Source of the DNA: Actinoplanes sp. NBRC 103695
Lineage (GTDB): Bacteria > Actinomycetota > Actinomycetes > Mycobacteriales > Micromonosporaceae
Assembly: GCF_030269485.1 (NCBI RefSeq)
Contig: NZ_BSTL01000013.1
Location: 186,001 to 250,000 of the forward strand
Reading direction: 5' to 3'
DNA: 64,000 bases
Shown here: in pieces, positions 1-7,184 of the stretch
How the letters are laid out: the number at the start of each line of letters is the position of its first letter
Position numbering within the stretch: position 1 is the stretch's first letter
Position numbers and translations under genes: made by a program
The notes under the pieces: model-generated
Seen by the model: the letters and a program-made list of their open reading frames with translations, nothing else
Told to the model about the DNA's origin: nothing
Database searches by the model: none

Positions 1-409
1 AGGCCAGCGCCGGGAGGGCGGAGACCACCCAGCCGGACAGGCCGGGCTTGGCCACGGCGAGCTGTGCGGTCAGCGAGAACAGGACAGCGCCGATGAGCAG
101 TGCCATCGGGTATCCGACCTTCGCGTTCTGCTTGTCACGGCGGCGTCGGCGGCCGATCTCGATGATGGCTGCGGTCGGGATGAGTTCGGAGATGACCGCG
201 TTGGCCCAGCCGAACCATTCGTCGGTTCCTGCGGGGCTGTTGTCGAGGGTCCACTCTTTGACGTGGTTGAACGAGGCAGCTCCGGCCATGAGGCCGACGA
301 ACAGGACGATGACGACCAGGACCGCTGCTTGTCCGGTGTCCGCCGTGAAGCGGCGGCGCGGCGCGGGTCGGGTGGTCTTCTTGGTGGGCGCGGGTGCGGT
401 CGTCATCAT
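1..409 (-). CDS. DUF2637/SpdB-like conjugative membrane protein (partial, C-terminus outside window)
   Basis: This reading frame is open at the left window edge, so only the N-terminal 136 residues are seen. The N-terminus is basic and Pro/Lys/Arg-rich (about residues 5-22). Membrane segments follow at about 28-47 and 100-120. Between them lies a WFGWANAVISELIP-type stretch followed by a run of arginines (IGRRRRRDK), as in DUF2637 proteins of actinomycete conjugative elements, often called SpdB-like and linked to plasmid spread in mycelium. The start codon overlaps the stop of the upstream gene (ATGA), so translation is probably coupled. The role in spread is taken from family knowledge and was not tested here. 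ATG-ATG starts the gene; the second ATG is also possible. Confidence 0.7.
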   Translation of the reverse strand, partial: MMTTAPAPTKKTTRPAPRRRFTADTGQAAVLVVIVLFVGLMAGAASFNHVKEWTLDNSPAGTDEWFGWANAVISELIPTAAIIEIGRRRRRDKQNAKVGYPMALLIGAVLFSLTAQLAVAKPGLSGWVVSALPALA

Positions 410-597
410 GACCGCCGCTCGCGGCTGGTCCAGTGGGCCGGGTCGATGTGGATGCCTCTGGCGGCCAGGATCTCTAGGGCGTGGGCGCGGTCGCGGGCCC
501 CGTGCACGGTGATCCGGCGACTGACGAAGCGCTCGGTTGTGGTCACCTTCCGAGTGGTGACGTCGGTGGTTTTGGCAGCCTGCTTGTCGTTCGGCAT
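406..597 (-). CDS. small basic hypothetical protein of the conjugative element
   Basis: 63 residues, rich in Arg/Lys/Thr, with no membrane segment or cysteine. The middle part (VSRRITVHGARDRAHALEI) could form a short helix followed by a strand. I do not recognise the family. An SD-like GGAG lies about 8 bases before the ATG, and the stop overlaps the next start by four bases (ATGA). It sits in the co-directional block between a Pycsar-effector-like membrane gene and the SpdB-like gene, so it is most likely an accessory of the transfer operon. No function is assigned. Confidence 0.55.
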   Translation of the reverse strand: MPNDKQAAKTTDVTTRKVTTTERFVSRRITVHGARDRAHALEILAARGIHIDPAHWTSRERRS

Positions 598-610
598 GGA
601 AGGTCTCCGT

Positions 611-1081
611 TCAGATGAGAGCGAATAGGAAAGCGGTCAGCAGGGCGATGACCAGGGCTGCTCGCAGCAGGTCGGTGGCGAGCTGAACCAGCCGGTACTT
701 GTGGCGCACCATGCGCGACAAGGCCATGAGGCGCTGAGCGAGGTAAGCCGCGTTCTCGCGGTCGGTCTGGCTGAAGTCGGCCAGGACTTCGCCGAGGCTG
801 CTGGTGCTGGCCCAGCGCATGAAGCCGTGGTTGCCGCCGAGGGTCGGCCGTACGGCAGTGATGAGCACGGCTACGGCGACGGCGACGAGCGCGACGGTCA
901 GCAGCGCGCCGGCGGTCACGGGTGCGGGGAGCTTGGTCTTGGCCAGCAGGGCGACGCTGACGGAGACGGACGTGAGCGCTCCCGCCAGCAGCATTGATGC
1001 CTTGATGTCGACGCGGGCGATCTGGCCGCTGGTCTCGGTGATTGCGTCGGAAATGGTCTTCGGGTCAGGGGTGCGGTTCAT
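611..1081 (-). CDS. Pycsar-effector-like (DUF5706) transmembrane protein
   Basis: 156 residues. A soluble N-terminal helix (about 1-25) leads into a D-x-K-A-S-x-L-L motif at the start of TM1 (about 28-47), then TM2 (about 56-77) ending in a VRP-x-LG turn. A cytoplasmic helical hairpin with GFMRWAS follows, then an A-x-x-L-x-x-L-S/KYRL helix and TM3 (about 135-155). This order matches the PycTM/DUF5706 membrane domain, the effector half of Pycsar anti-phage systems, which disrupts membranes when activated by cyclic mononucleotides. No cyclase gene is visible nearby, so this could be an orphan effector, an immunity or exclusion factor, or a domesticated transfer protein. The ATG overlaps the upstream stop (ATGA). 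Confidence 0.6.
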   Translation of the reverse strand: MNRTPDPKTISDAITETSGQIARVDIKASMLLAGALTSVSVSVALLAKTKLPAPVTAGALLTVALVAVAVAVLITAVRPTLGGNHGFMRWASTSSLGEVLADFSQTDRENAAYLAQRLMALSRMVRHKYRLVQLATDLLRAALVIALLTAFLFALI

Positions 1082-1512
1082 GAGATGGCCTCCGGATCCA
1101 GAGGGATGAGGGAGATGACCCCGGCGCAGCCGGGGCAGAAGATCGGGCCGAGCCCGAAGACGGTCAGGTCCGCGCTGAGTTCGGACGGGGTGTTGTAGTT
1201 GGCGGGGTAGACGGCGAGGCCGTCGCAGCCCTTGCAGACGGGCTGGCACAGCGGGCAGCGCTCGAACAGCTCGCCCATGTAGTCGCAGCGCCCGGCCGGT
1301 TTCTGGGTTTCGATGCAGTAGCGGCAGTGGTAGTGCCGCAGGTGGTTGTCGGCCTTCGTGATGGCCTCAGTCCATGTGGCTGATACGCCGTGCGCCTCGG
1401 CAAGGCCGAGGTCGGAACAGCGTGGGCAGAACGTGTCCCACGGCCGTTCCGGGCCGAAGAAGCTCTGGGGGTTGTAGGAGACGCGGATGCGTTGTTGGTG
1501 AAGGACGCTCAT
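1078..1512 (-). CDS. Cys-rich zinc-ribbon hypothetical protein
   Basis: 144 residues with at least four cysteine pairs: FCPRC near the N-terminus, HYHCRYC in the middle, RCPLC and CKGC after it, and FCPGC near the C-terminus. Their spacing suggests two zinc ribbons, so nucleic-acid or protein binding is likely but the partner is unknown. Start and stop both overlap the neighbouring genes as ATGA, placing it in the translationally coupled block of the element. I do not recognise a named family. Confidence 0.6.
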   Translation of the reverse strand: MSVLHQQRIRVSYNPQSFFGPERPWDTFCPRCSDLGLAEAHGVSATWTEAITKADNHLRHYHCRYCIETQKPAGRCDYMGELFERCPLCQPVCKGCDGLAVYPANYNTPSELSADLTVFGLGPIFCPGCAGVISLIPLDPEAIS

Positions 1513-1691
1513 CGGTTGGCCTCCTGGCAGCGGCCGGTGAAGAAGAACAGGGCGACGCCCTCCGGCACGGGAGTGCTCGTGTTGCCGTTGTCGATCGGCC
1601 GGCTGTAGCCGAGCCCGGTGTCCGGGCGGCAGACGCGGGTGATGTGCCAGCGGACAGCCGGACGGCGGCGCCGACGCTTGAGATCGGTCAT
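1509..1691 (-). CDS. small basic hypothetical protein
   Basis: 60 residues starting MTDLKRRRRRP; strongly basic at the N-terminus, with a hydrophobic patch near the end (GVALFFFTG). Two cysteines are widely spaced and do not form an obvious metal site. The start overlaps the preceding membrane-protein gene and the stop overlaps the following Cys-rich gene, each by four bases. That tight packing is the main reason to believe it is translated. Function unknown. Confidence 0.5.
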   Translation of the reverse strand: MTDLKRRRRRPAVRWHITRVCRPDTGLGYSRPIDNGNTSTPVPEGVALFFFTGRCQEANR

Positions 1692-2242
1692 CGGTCGTCA
1701 CCCGCCGATGCGGGTGTGAGGTCGGCGTAGGCGACCAGTTGCCATGCCGAGATCAGCACAGCGGTGGCCTCCAGGATTGAGACCAAGAGCAGCAGCGCGT
1801 GGGACGGGCCGTTCACCCAGTAGCCGATGAGGGCCGCTGCGGCGGGCAGGACGAACACCGTCAGGTCGACGGCGAGCTGGATGCCCTTGCGCTGGCGGCG
1901 GCGCCGGTCGTTGCGGTGGGCGGTTTCCCAGCGGAGCACGTCGGTGCCGACCAGGGCGCCGATGCGGATGGCGAGGTCGGTACGCAGGTAGCGGCCGATC
2001 GCGCTGACTTTCTGGTCGTTGGTGAGGTAGGTCCAGCCCAGCACGAGGGCGACGGGCGGAAGCAGCAGCAGGGCTGCGGGTCCGGCGAGGCGGGTACCGC
2101 CGACGACGGCGGCGATGGCCAGGACCAGGGAGTAGATCATGTTGTCGCGGGCGCGGATACGGTCCCGCTGCTCGTCCTTCAGGGTCTTCAGCTCGTCGCG
2201 CAGCACGTCGAGCGTGGCCGAATCGGGGTGGTTGGCGCTCAT
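1688..2242 (-). CDS. four-helix integral membrane protein
   Basis: 184 residues. A charged coil (about 10-33, with KDEQRDRIRARDN) precedes a membrane hairpin at about 36-52 and 54-71. A GWTYL-TNDQKVSAIGRY loop follows, then a basic stretch (RNDRRRRQRKG) and a second hairpin (about 128-147 and 150-170). The arrangement recalls integral membrane proteins common in Streptomyces genomes, function not established. The ATG chosen here follows an in-frame upstream codon but is favoured by its ATGA overlap with the metalloprotease stop. It lies two genes from the Pycsar-effector-like gene, so a shared membrane role (entry exclusion or transfer) is possible but inferred. Confidence 0.6.
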   Translation of the reverse strand: MSANHPDSATLDVLRDELKTLKDEQRDRIRARDNMIYSLVLAIAAVVGGTRLAGPAALLLLPPVALVLGWTYLTNDQKVSAIGRYLRTDLAIRIGALVGTDVLRWETAHRNDRRRRQRKGIQLAVDLTVFVLPAAAALIGYWVNGPSHALLLLVSILEATAVLISAWQLVAYADLTPASAGDDR

Positions 2243-3366
2243 GAGAGTCCTCCGGGAGTGCAGTCGAGGCACGCGCCGGTACGGCGCGGGATTTGGTAGG
2301 GCTTGGGCTGGTGGCAGGCCGGGCAGACGCGCTTGGCGCGGTTGGCCTTGTCGAGGGCGGCGAGCTGCGCCGCGGTGGCGGTGCGCTTCGGCAGTGCCAG
2401 GTCAATGCGGTAGAGGAAGGCGACGCGCTTGCCTTGTCGCCAGATCAGTTGCGCCGCAACGGATTGCCCGCCGGGGCGCAGGCTCCGGGCCTGGAGCTGA
2501 CGCCGTGTGGCGTAGCCGTCCGGGGCGAGCTTGAACGGGTACGTCGGGAGGCCGAACCGCTCGCCGGTGGGGTCGTAGAACACCATCGGGTCCTCCGGGT
2601 CGTCGGCCGGCTTCTCGTCGGCCTGGTCGTCGCCGTGGGTGCACGGCTGGCCGAACGTGGGGAACGGGTAGCTGTCGCGGTCGACGTCGTCGGGCAGGAA
2701 CGCGGCTTCACAGACGCCGCAGACGATCGGGCCTTCGTCGAAAGCCGTTACGGAGAGCCGGATTTTGCGCGGGCAGGCGCATTCGGCGGAGACGCCGTTG
2801 TTGTTGTTGGTGCGTTTCTTGGCCTCGCCGAACGTTTCCGGGTGGCGGAAGGCACGTAGCGCCTTGCCGAGGCTGGTGATGGCTGGCGCGTAGGCGCGCT
2901 GGGCGTCTTCGGTGAGGGTGCAGGCCGAGTAGCCGAACTTGTCGGTCTTGTCGGTGGCCATGCCGAGCTCGGCGGCGAGGGTGGCGAATTTCTTGTTGTG
3001 CCAGCGGCCTTGGCGGCTGGTGTCTTCGATGCCGCGTGCGTCGGCGAGTCCGTGGGTGGCCTCGTGGGTCAGGGTGGTGAACACCTCGACCGGGGTGCGG
3101 GACAGGCCCTCACCCGAGACCAGGACCTCAGGAAGGCGTTGCTCTCCTGACTGCCAGCGCAGGGACGCGAAGTGGCCCCACTTCATGTTCGCGTTGGGTT
3201 TGGTGGGTGACCCGGAGCCGACGACGAGCACGACGGCCGGGACCTCGGGGTGACGGGCGCGGATCGCGTCCCACGCCGCTTCGAGAGCGGCGACAAGTCC
3301 GGCGCTGGTGAACACCGGTTCTTGACACGTACGTGTCAGGTTGGGGATCTCTGCAAGGGTGGTCAT
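2239..3366 (-). CDS. SprT-like zinc metalloprotease-domain protein of the element
   Basis: 375 residues. The catalytic-type motif HEATH lies at residues 101-105 and a further candidate ligand His at 123 (RWHNKKF), the SprT/Spartan arrangement. A Cys pair region (ECACP, then CGVC about 27 residues on) could be a zinc ribbon. A Pro/Asp-rich linker and a C-terminal CPACHQPK/CLDC zinc finger follow. Spartan-type proteases act on DNA-protein crosslinks; a role in resolving protein bound to transferring DNA is attractive but inferred. The ATG overlaps the upstream stop as TGATG. An in-frame upstream extension was rejected because it would run through the preceding gene. A 16-bp palindrome lies inside codons 10-15. 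Confidence 0.65.
   Translation of the reverse strand: MTTLAEIPNLTRTCQEPVFTSAGLVAALEAAWDAIRARHPEVPAVVLVVGSGSPTKPNANMKWGHFASLRWQSGEQRLPEVLVSGEGLSRTPVEVFTTLTHEATHGLADARGIEDTSRQGRWHNKKFATLAAELGMATDKTDKFGYSACTLTEDAQRAYAPAITSLGKALRAFRHPETFGEAKKRTNNNNGVSAECACPRKIRLSVTAFDEGPIVCGVCEAAFLPDDVDRDSYPFPTFGQPCTHGDDQADEKPADDPEDPMVFYDPTGERFGLPTYPFKLAPDGYATRRQLQARSLRPGGQSVAAQLIWRQGKRVAFLYRIDLALPKRTATAAQLAALDKANRAKRVCPACHQPKPYQIPRRTGACLDCTPGGLS
3323..3338. promoter_or_regulatory. 16-bp palindrome, copy 1 (inside the SprT-like gene)
   Basis: TGACACGTACGTGTCA is a perfect palindrome. With one flanking base each side it forms an 18-bp sequence found again at 5505-5522. Here it lies just inside the 5' end of the SprT-like coding sequence. 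Possible roles are an operator for an element-encoded repressor or a recognition site for the TraB-like translocase; neither is shown. Confidence 0.55.
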
Positions 3367-3686
3367 CAGAAGTCCTTCCGCCAGGTCAGAGCGGTGGAAA
3401 GGTGCTTGGGGGCGCAGAGCAGGTCGTCGGTCTGGTTGGTGGTGAGCCGCGAGAGGTTGCCGTGGGTATCGGCCTCGAAGCGGCGTCGGCGCAGCAGCGG
3501 CCGCACGACGGCCGCGGTCGGGCACAGCGGTGCCTCGGCGCTGTAGAAATGGCCGCAGGTACGGCACCGTTCGGGAACCGGCAGGGCCGGCGGGGTGTGC
3601 TCGGTCCAGAGCCGGACCAGGAGTGCGACCGAGGGAAAGCCGGCCTCGCGGAGCCGGTTGTCGAGCCGCACGGCGTCAGTGGTCAT
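3366..3686 (-). CDS. hypothetical protein with CxxC motif
   Basis: 106 residues. A helical N-terminal half (RLDNRLREAGFPSVALLVRLW) is followed by CRTCGHFY and a later LCPT, which may form a half zinc ribbon, then an Arg-rich stretch (LLRRRRF). No known domain was recognised. The stop overlaps the metalloprotease start (TGATG), and 13 bases separate it from the DUF6197 gene upstream. It belongs to the coupled operon of the element; function unknown. Confidence 0.55.
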   Translation of the reverse strand: MTTDAVRLDNRLREAGFPSVALLVRLWTEHTPPALPVPERCRTCGHFYSAEAPLCPTAAVVRPLLRRRRFEADTHGNLSRLTTNQTDDLLCAPKHLSTALTWRKDF

Positions 3687-3699
3687 CGCGGGCCGCCCG

Positions 3700-4254
3700 T
3701 CAGTCGCGGGGTCCGCAGGAGTGCTCGCACTGCGAGCTGTGGCAGCCGCACGAGAGGTATCCGCCCGCGTCGACCATCAGGTCGTAGCTCGGGCCGTGGG
3801 TGAGGTCGTAGTCGTCGGCGGCGTCGTTGAACGCCGCGATGACCTCGGCAGCGGTGCGGGTGTCGTCGTCGTTCCAGGCGAAGACGACCTCGGTGGTGTC
3901 GTTGGCGCACAGGCAGTACTCGCCCTCAGGGCACCAGGGGTCGCACGGCGGCCGGTAGCCGAGCCCGATCAGGTGAGCGTTGAGGAACGCGCGGGCGATG
4001 TTGTAGGACCGGAAGCCGGGCACGTCGGTCGCGTTCATCGGCGTCGGGTGACAGAAGCCGAACGCGGCCAGGCCGATAGCGCCGTCGGCGCAGGCGGGCG
4101 GGAAGGCGTCACCAGGGGTGCCGCCGTAGTAGACGTTCTGGACCCAGCCTCGAATCGCGAGGTAGCGGGCGGCGCCACGCAAGATCACCGCGGGAGTGAT
4201 GGTCTCGTCGGCGGTGTCGGCAGTGCCGACGGCCGGGATGTGGGTACGGTGCAT
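3700..4254 (-). CDS. DUF6197 family protein
   Basis: 184 residues. The N-terminal half has the DUF6197 pattern: ILRGAARYLAIRGWVQN, then PPACADGAIGLAAFG and, near residue 130, a WND turn followed by TAAEVIAAFNDAADD. A Cys-rich insert (CDPWCPEGEYCLC) and a C-terminal CGCHSSQCEHSC are unusual additions and could bind metal. Such proteins are common on actinobacterial mobile elements without known function. The start is an ATG with AAAGGA about ten bases upstream; a GTG nine bases earlier is too close to that site. Confidence 0.65.
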   Translation of the reverse strand: MHRTHIPAVGTADTADETITPAVILRGAARYLAIRGWVQNVYYGGTPGDAFPPACADGAIGLAAFGFCHPTPMNATDVPGFRSYNIARAFLNAHLIGLGYRPPCDPWCPEGEYCLCANDTTEVVFAWNDDDTRTAAEVIAAFNDAADDYDLTHGPSYDLMVDAGGYLSCGCHSSQCEHSCGPRD

Positions 4255-4377
4255 GGATGCCACGTCCTTTCGGGGGCGTTGGTGTGGCCGACGGGCCGGG
4301 CTGCTTTCCAGGGCTTGGTCCCGGTTCGTCGGTTCCTCTATGCGGTTGTGCAGGTGGTGCCGGAGAGGTCCAGCGGC

Positions 4378-4563
4378 TCAGGCCGCGTTGCGGCTCCAGG
4401 CCATGCGAGCCGGGATCGCCGGGCAGCGGCGGCAGGTGTTGCCGTTACGGGTGAAGTGGCGAGGCTTGCGCCAGGTCCGGCAGGTGGCGCAGCGGATAGC
4501 CACGACGCGGCTCTCGCGGATGCGGAGCCGGGGAACACGCGGAATGCGGGTGGTGGTTTTCAT
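4378..4563 (-). CDS. small zinc-finger-like basic protein
   Basis: 61 residues with CATC and, 18 residues later, CRRC in a strongly basic background (RIPRVPRLRIRESR, RTWRKPRHF). The CxxC-x(n)-CxxC layout suggests one structural zinc site and nucleic-acid contact. The gene starts in the last codon of the TraB-like gene (ATGA), so the two are probably translated together. I found no recognised family; a partner of the translocase is inference from position. Confidence 0.5.
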   Translation of the reverse strand: MKTTTRIPRVPRLRIRESRVVAIRCATCRTWRKPRHFTRNGNTCRRCPAIPARMAWSRNAA

Positions 4564-5411
4564 GCGACAGCCCTCAGGTTCGGTGGGATGTCACGGGCTG
4601 TCCGCCGTTTGGCGGCGGCGTAGTCCGCGACGCGAAGGAGATTGGCGTTGGTGAGGAACGCGCCCTTGACGCGCGTCGGAATGCCGTCTTCGGCCAGCAG
4701 CAGGCCCTCACCCCGGTTCTTGGGGTCGATCTTCGCGGCGGAATAGTTCCGTCCGGCCCAGCCGTGACCGAGCACGACGTCCGACGACGAGTCATCGACG
4801 CAGCGGCCGGCGAAACGCCAGCCGAACAGGAACCGAAGCGACGTCGGGATGATGTCCGAGCTCGGACGCTGGGTGGCAGAGACGTCGATGACGCCGACCG
4901 CGCGGCCTCGCGCGGCCACATCACGGTTGAGCGCGGAGAAGTAGTCCTGCTCGATTTTCGTGCCGACGGTGGCGGCATAGTAGGCCAGCTCGTCGATCGC
5001 CAGCAGCAGCGGGCGCATGCCGTCGCTGCGTTCGATTTTCTGGCGTCGCTGGTCCAGCAGGTACGAGTTACGGGAGTCGAGAACGCCTTGCACGCGTTCG
5101 AGCGTGTGAATGGCGTGGTCGAGGTCGGGGCCGACGAATTCGGCTGCACTGTCCTTCCACAGGCCCAGGTCGACTTGCTTACCGTCGATCAGGACCAGGT
5201 CGCAGTCGTCGCACAAGGCGGCGGTGCCGACGATGTTGTGCAGCAGCATGCTTTTCCCGGCGCCGGGCTCACCGGCGATCAGAATGTTGTGGTACATCAG
5301 CGGCAGGTGGACCGGGAGGCCGTATTCGTCGATGCCAATCAGGATGGGGTCGTAGATGGACATGCCCGTGCCGACCGGAACGCTCGGCGGGGCATCGAAC
5401 GGAGCGTTCAT
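4560..5411 (-). CDS. FtsK/SpoIIIE-type DNA translocase (TraB-like transfer protein)
   Basis: 283 residues. Walker A GEPGAGKS lies at residues 47-54 and a Walker B-type LLLAIDEL at about 133-140. Between them is the FtsK-typical LVLIDGKQVDLG segment, and further on SATQRPSSDIIPTSLR, the sensor-like motif of this family. It lacks the N-terminal membrane domain and a clear gamma DNA-reading domain, so it is a short, core-only translocase like those of AICEs. In actinomycetes TraB moves double-stranded DNA between hyphae, unlike relaxase-based conjugation. The membrane anchor may be provided by the gene just upstream. Start ATG; no overlap upstream, where an intergenic palindrome lies. Confidence 0.8.
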   Translation of the reverse strand: MNAPFDAPPSVPVGTGMSIYDPILIGIDEYGLPVHLPLMYHNILIAGEPGAGKSMLLHNIVGTAALCDDCDLVLIDGKQVDLGLWKDSAAEFVGPDLDHAIHTLERVQGVLDSRNSYLLDQRRQKIERSDGMRPLLLAIDELAYYAATVGTKIEQDYFSALNRDVAARGRAVGVIDVSATQRPSSDIIPTSLRFLFGWRFAGRCVDDSSSDVVLGHGWAGRNYSAAKIDPKNRGEGLLLAEDGIPTRVKGAFLTNANLLRVADYAAAKRRTARDIPPNLRAVA

Positions 5412-5505
5412 GAGCGCAGTTCCGATTCGGTTGGGGATGTGCCCGGCGAGACACGTGAAGGTCGTGGTGACGCGGTGGCGCGCCGGGTCACACGGGAAGG
5501 GTTGT

Positions 5506-5521
5506 TGACACGTACGTGTCA
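5506..5521. promoter_or_regulatory. 16-bp palindrome, copy 2 (between the membrane gene and traB-like gene)
   Basis: Same TGACACGTACGTGTCA as in the SprT-like gene, here in the 114-bp gap just after the stop of the membrane-protein gene and about 95 bases before the traB-like start. It is the only sizeable untranslated gap in this operon, so an operator controlling transfer genes or a cis-acting transfer locus is plausible. Confidence 0.6.
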
Positions 5522-5525
5522 GCGG

Positions 5526-6449
5526 TTAGACGTAGTCACTCGGGTCGATCTCCGAGGACGGTTCCGGGTTTCGCGGCATGCGAGCCCGGGTGTTGGTGTT
5601 GGTCGCCCGCTTGGTGCGCGGGCCGGGCACGTCGGCGAAGTTGAGGCCGACGGGCGGGGTGGCCGGGGACGCCAGGGCGGTGGCCGGCATGTCGTCCGGA
5701 ACGTGGTCCGGAAGCGGGGAGAGCACGTCAGCCGTGAGCGTCTCGCGGCGGACGATGTCGACGCGGATCAGCGCCGCGTACTTACGTGAGGCGGCCGTGA
5801 CGCGGGACTCGTTCGCCCAGCAGGCGACAGCGAGCTTCTGCGTCTGGCCCTCTTGTTCCAGGTCGGACAGCGACAGACCCGGCCGCAGCCAGATCCACAC
5901 CCGTTCACCGGCCGGTGTCGGCTTGGCGAACAGGATGAACGGCAGAGTGCGCTGCCGGTTGTGTGCGATGAACGCCGCGAAACACATCCGCAGCCGGTGC
6001 CGGACAGTCAGGCACCAGAACGCCGACAGCACCGCACGACGGGCAGGCCCGATCGCGGACGGAGCGCCGATGATCACGGCGAGGATGAGCAGCGACAGCC
6101 ACACCGGCGTGGCGAACATCAGCCACGTCCAGCCGTAGACCAGGAAGCAGCCGAGCAGGATCTCCGGCAGCCAGTGCCAGATGATCCGCAGGACCGGCCA
6201 GATGATGATCAGCACGGCCAGGATGCCGCCGAGCAGAACACCGGCCAGCAGGCCGAGCAAGCCACCCAGGATCGGGTGCACGTAAGACGAGAAGACCGTG
6301 CCCGCCAGCAGGGCAGTCACGATCGCGGCGACGAAGAAGGCAATCTTCGCCTTCCGGCGCTGGGTACGCTCGATCTCGGGCTCGATGACCGTGACGGTCC
6401 GCCCGTTGTTGGAGCCGCCAAACCAGTGACGGCGGTTAGACTTGGACAC
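5526..6449 (-). CDS. membrane protein of the transfer module
   Basis: 307 residues. After a basic N-terminus come several membrane segments: about 35-55 (FFVAAIVTALLAGTVFSS), 60-90 (GGLLGLLAGVLLGGILAVLIII), 95-115 and 118-140. A soluble C-terminal half follows, with a beta-rich region (RVWIWLRPGLSLSDLEQ, KLAVACWANESRV) and a Pro/Ala-rich tail. The GTG start is chosen because GGAGG lies 8 bases upstream; the longer in-frame version has no such site. Directly upstream of the traB-like gene, it is a good candidate for its membrane platform. No Pfam family was recognised. Confidence 0.65.
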   Translation of the reverse strand: MSKSNRRHWFGGSNNGRTVTVIEPEIERTQRRKAKIAFFVAAIVTALLAGTVFSSYVHPILGGLLGLLAGVLLGGILAVLIIIWPVLRIIWHWLPEILLGCFLVYGWTWLMFATPVWLSLLILAVIIGAPSAIGPARRAVLSAFWCLTVRHRLRMCFAAFIAHNRQRTLPFILFAKPTPAGERVWIWLRPGLSLSDLEQEGQTQKLAVACWANESRVTAASRKYAALIRVDIVRRETLTADVLSPLPDHVPDDMPATALASPATPPVGLNFADVPGPRTKRATNTNTRARMPRNPEPSSEIDPSDYV

Positions 6450-6580
6450 GACAGGTTCCTCCCTCTCCGGAGGGTTGGGAGTTGTTGAGGGACAGGCGCG
6501 GGGCCGCACAGGACGCCAATCTCATGGCGGCCCCGCATCTGCGGGTCAGTGGCTGCTAGGAGCCAGGATCGGTTAGAGGA

Positions 6581-6970
6581 TCAGGCGGCCTTCACGGTCG
6601 CCGTGGACACCACCTCAAGGCCGCTGGCCTTGAACGCGACACCATTGCGCGTCTTGCCGTTCTGCTCCGAGACCCACGGCAGGGCCTCCAGGTCGAGCGG
6701 CACCACCCGGTCGCCGTCCTCGGCGGCCGGCTTCTCGGCCGAGACGACCGTGACGTTGAGCTGACCGCTCCACTTCCGACCGGCCGCACGGCCACGCCCG
6801 AACATCGGCGCGACCCACATCGGCAGGCCCGTGTCACGCGAGTCGAGCTTCTGCGTGCCGGTCTTCTCGTCGATCTTCGGCATGATCTCGTCCGCCATCT
6901 CGAAGATGACGCTGGAGGTGTCCAGCATCAGCCGCGGCTGCGTGCTGATACGAGGCTGGTTCTGAGGCAT
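6581..6970 (-). CDS. SCO3933-like regulatory protein of AICEs
   Basis: 129 residues. The pattern LMLDTSSVIFE, then a D-x-x-TG-x-QKLDS-x-x-TGLPMWV strand pair, a central NVTVVSAEKP strand, and LEALPWV followed by GVAFKASGLEVV resembles the SCO3933 family found in Streptomyces integrative elements. AAAGGAG lies six bases before the ATG. It is the first gene after the divergent promoter region and probably heads the transfer operon, so a role in setting expression or copy of the element is likely but inferred. Family assignment is by motif recognition only. Confidence 0.6.
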   Translation of the reverse strand: MPQNQPRISTQPRLMLDTSSVIFEMADEIMPKIDEKTGTQKLDSRDTGLPMWVAPMFGRGRAAGRKWSGQLNVTVVSAEKPAAEDGDRVVPLDLEALPWVSEQNGKTRNGVAFKASGLEVVSTATVKAA

Positions 6971-7025
6971 GACTGGCTCCTTTGAGAGTACGGCCCGCCC
7001 ACCGTGGGCGATTGCCGCTCGACTC

Positions 7026-7054
7026 AGTATGCTGACTGAGTCAGTCAGCGTCAA
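7026..7054 (-). promoter_or_regulatory. promoter with embedded operator for the transfer operon
   Basis: On the minus strand, TTGACG (-35) is followed by exactly 17 bases and CATACT (-10). The whole spacer, CTGACTGAGTCAGTCAG on the plus strand, is an inverted repeat; with one base each side it spans 19 bp around a central G (7031-7049). A repressor bound here would block RNA polymerase directly. It reads toward the SCO3933-like gene. Confidence 0.7.
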
Positions 7055-7118
7055 CCGTGATCGCTAACTAGTTCCACTATGGAGCCGCCCGGCTTGCCTT
7101 TCATGCCCACGGCAGGGG

Positions 7119-7133
7119 TACCCATCATGGGTA
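7119..7133. promoter_or_regulatory. 15-bp inverted repeat upstream of the XRE regulator
   Basis: TACCCATCATGGGTA has perfect 7-bp arms around one central base and lies about 52 bases before the XRE/TPR gene. A weak -10-like TAGTCT overlaps its right end. It differs from the palindrome in the opposite promoter, so two different regulators may meet in this 130-bp divergent region. Autoregulation by the XRE protein is a reasonable guess. Confidence 0.5.
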
Positions 7134-7184
7134 GTCTGGAGAGGGCATCATCGATGTGTCAGGCCACCTAGGGAAGGGGAACGG

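Noticed and set aside
2402..2711. Additional Arg/Ser/Thr-rich frames on the minus strand
   Set aside because: They are out-of-frame readings of the SprT-like gene with the composition typical of GC-rich shadow frames.
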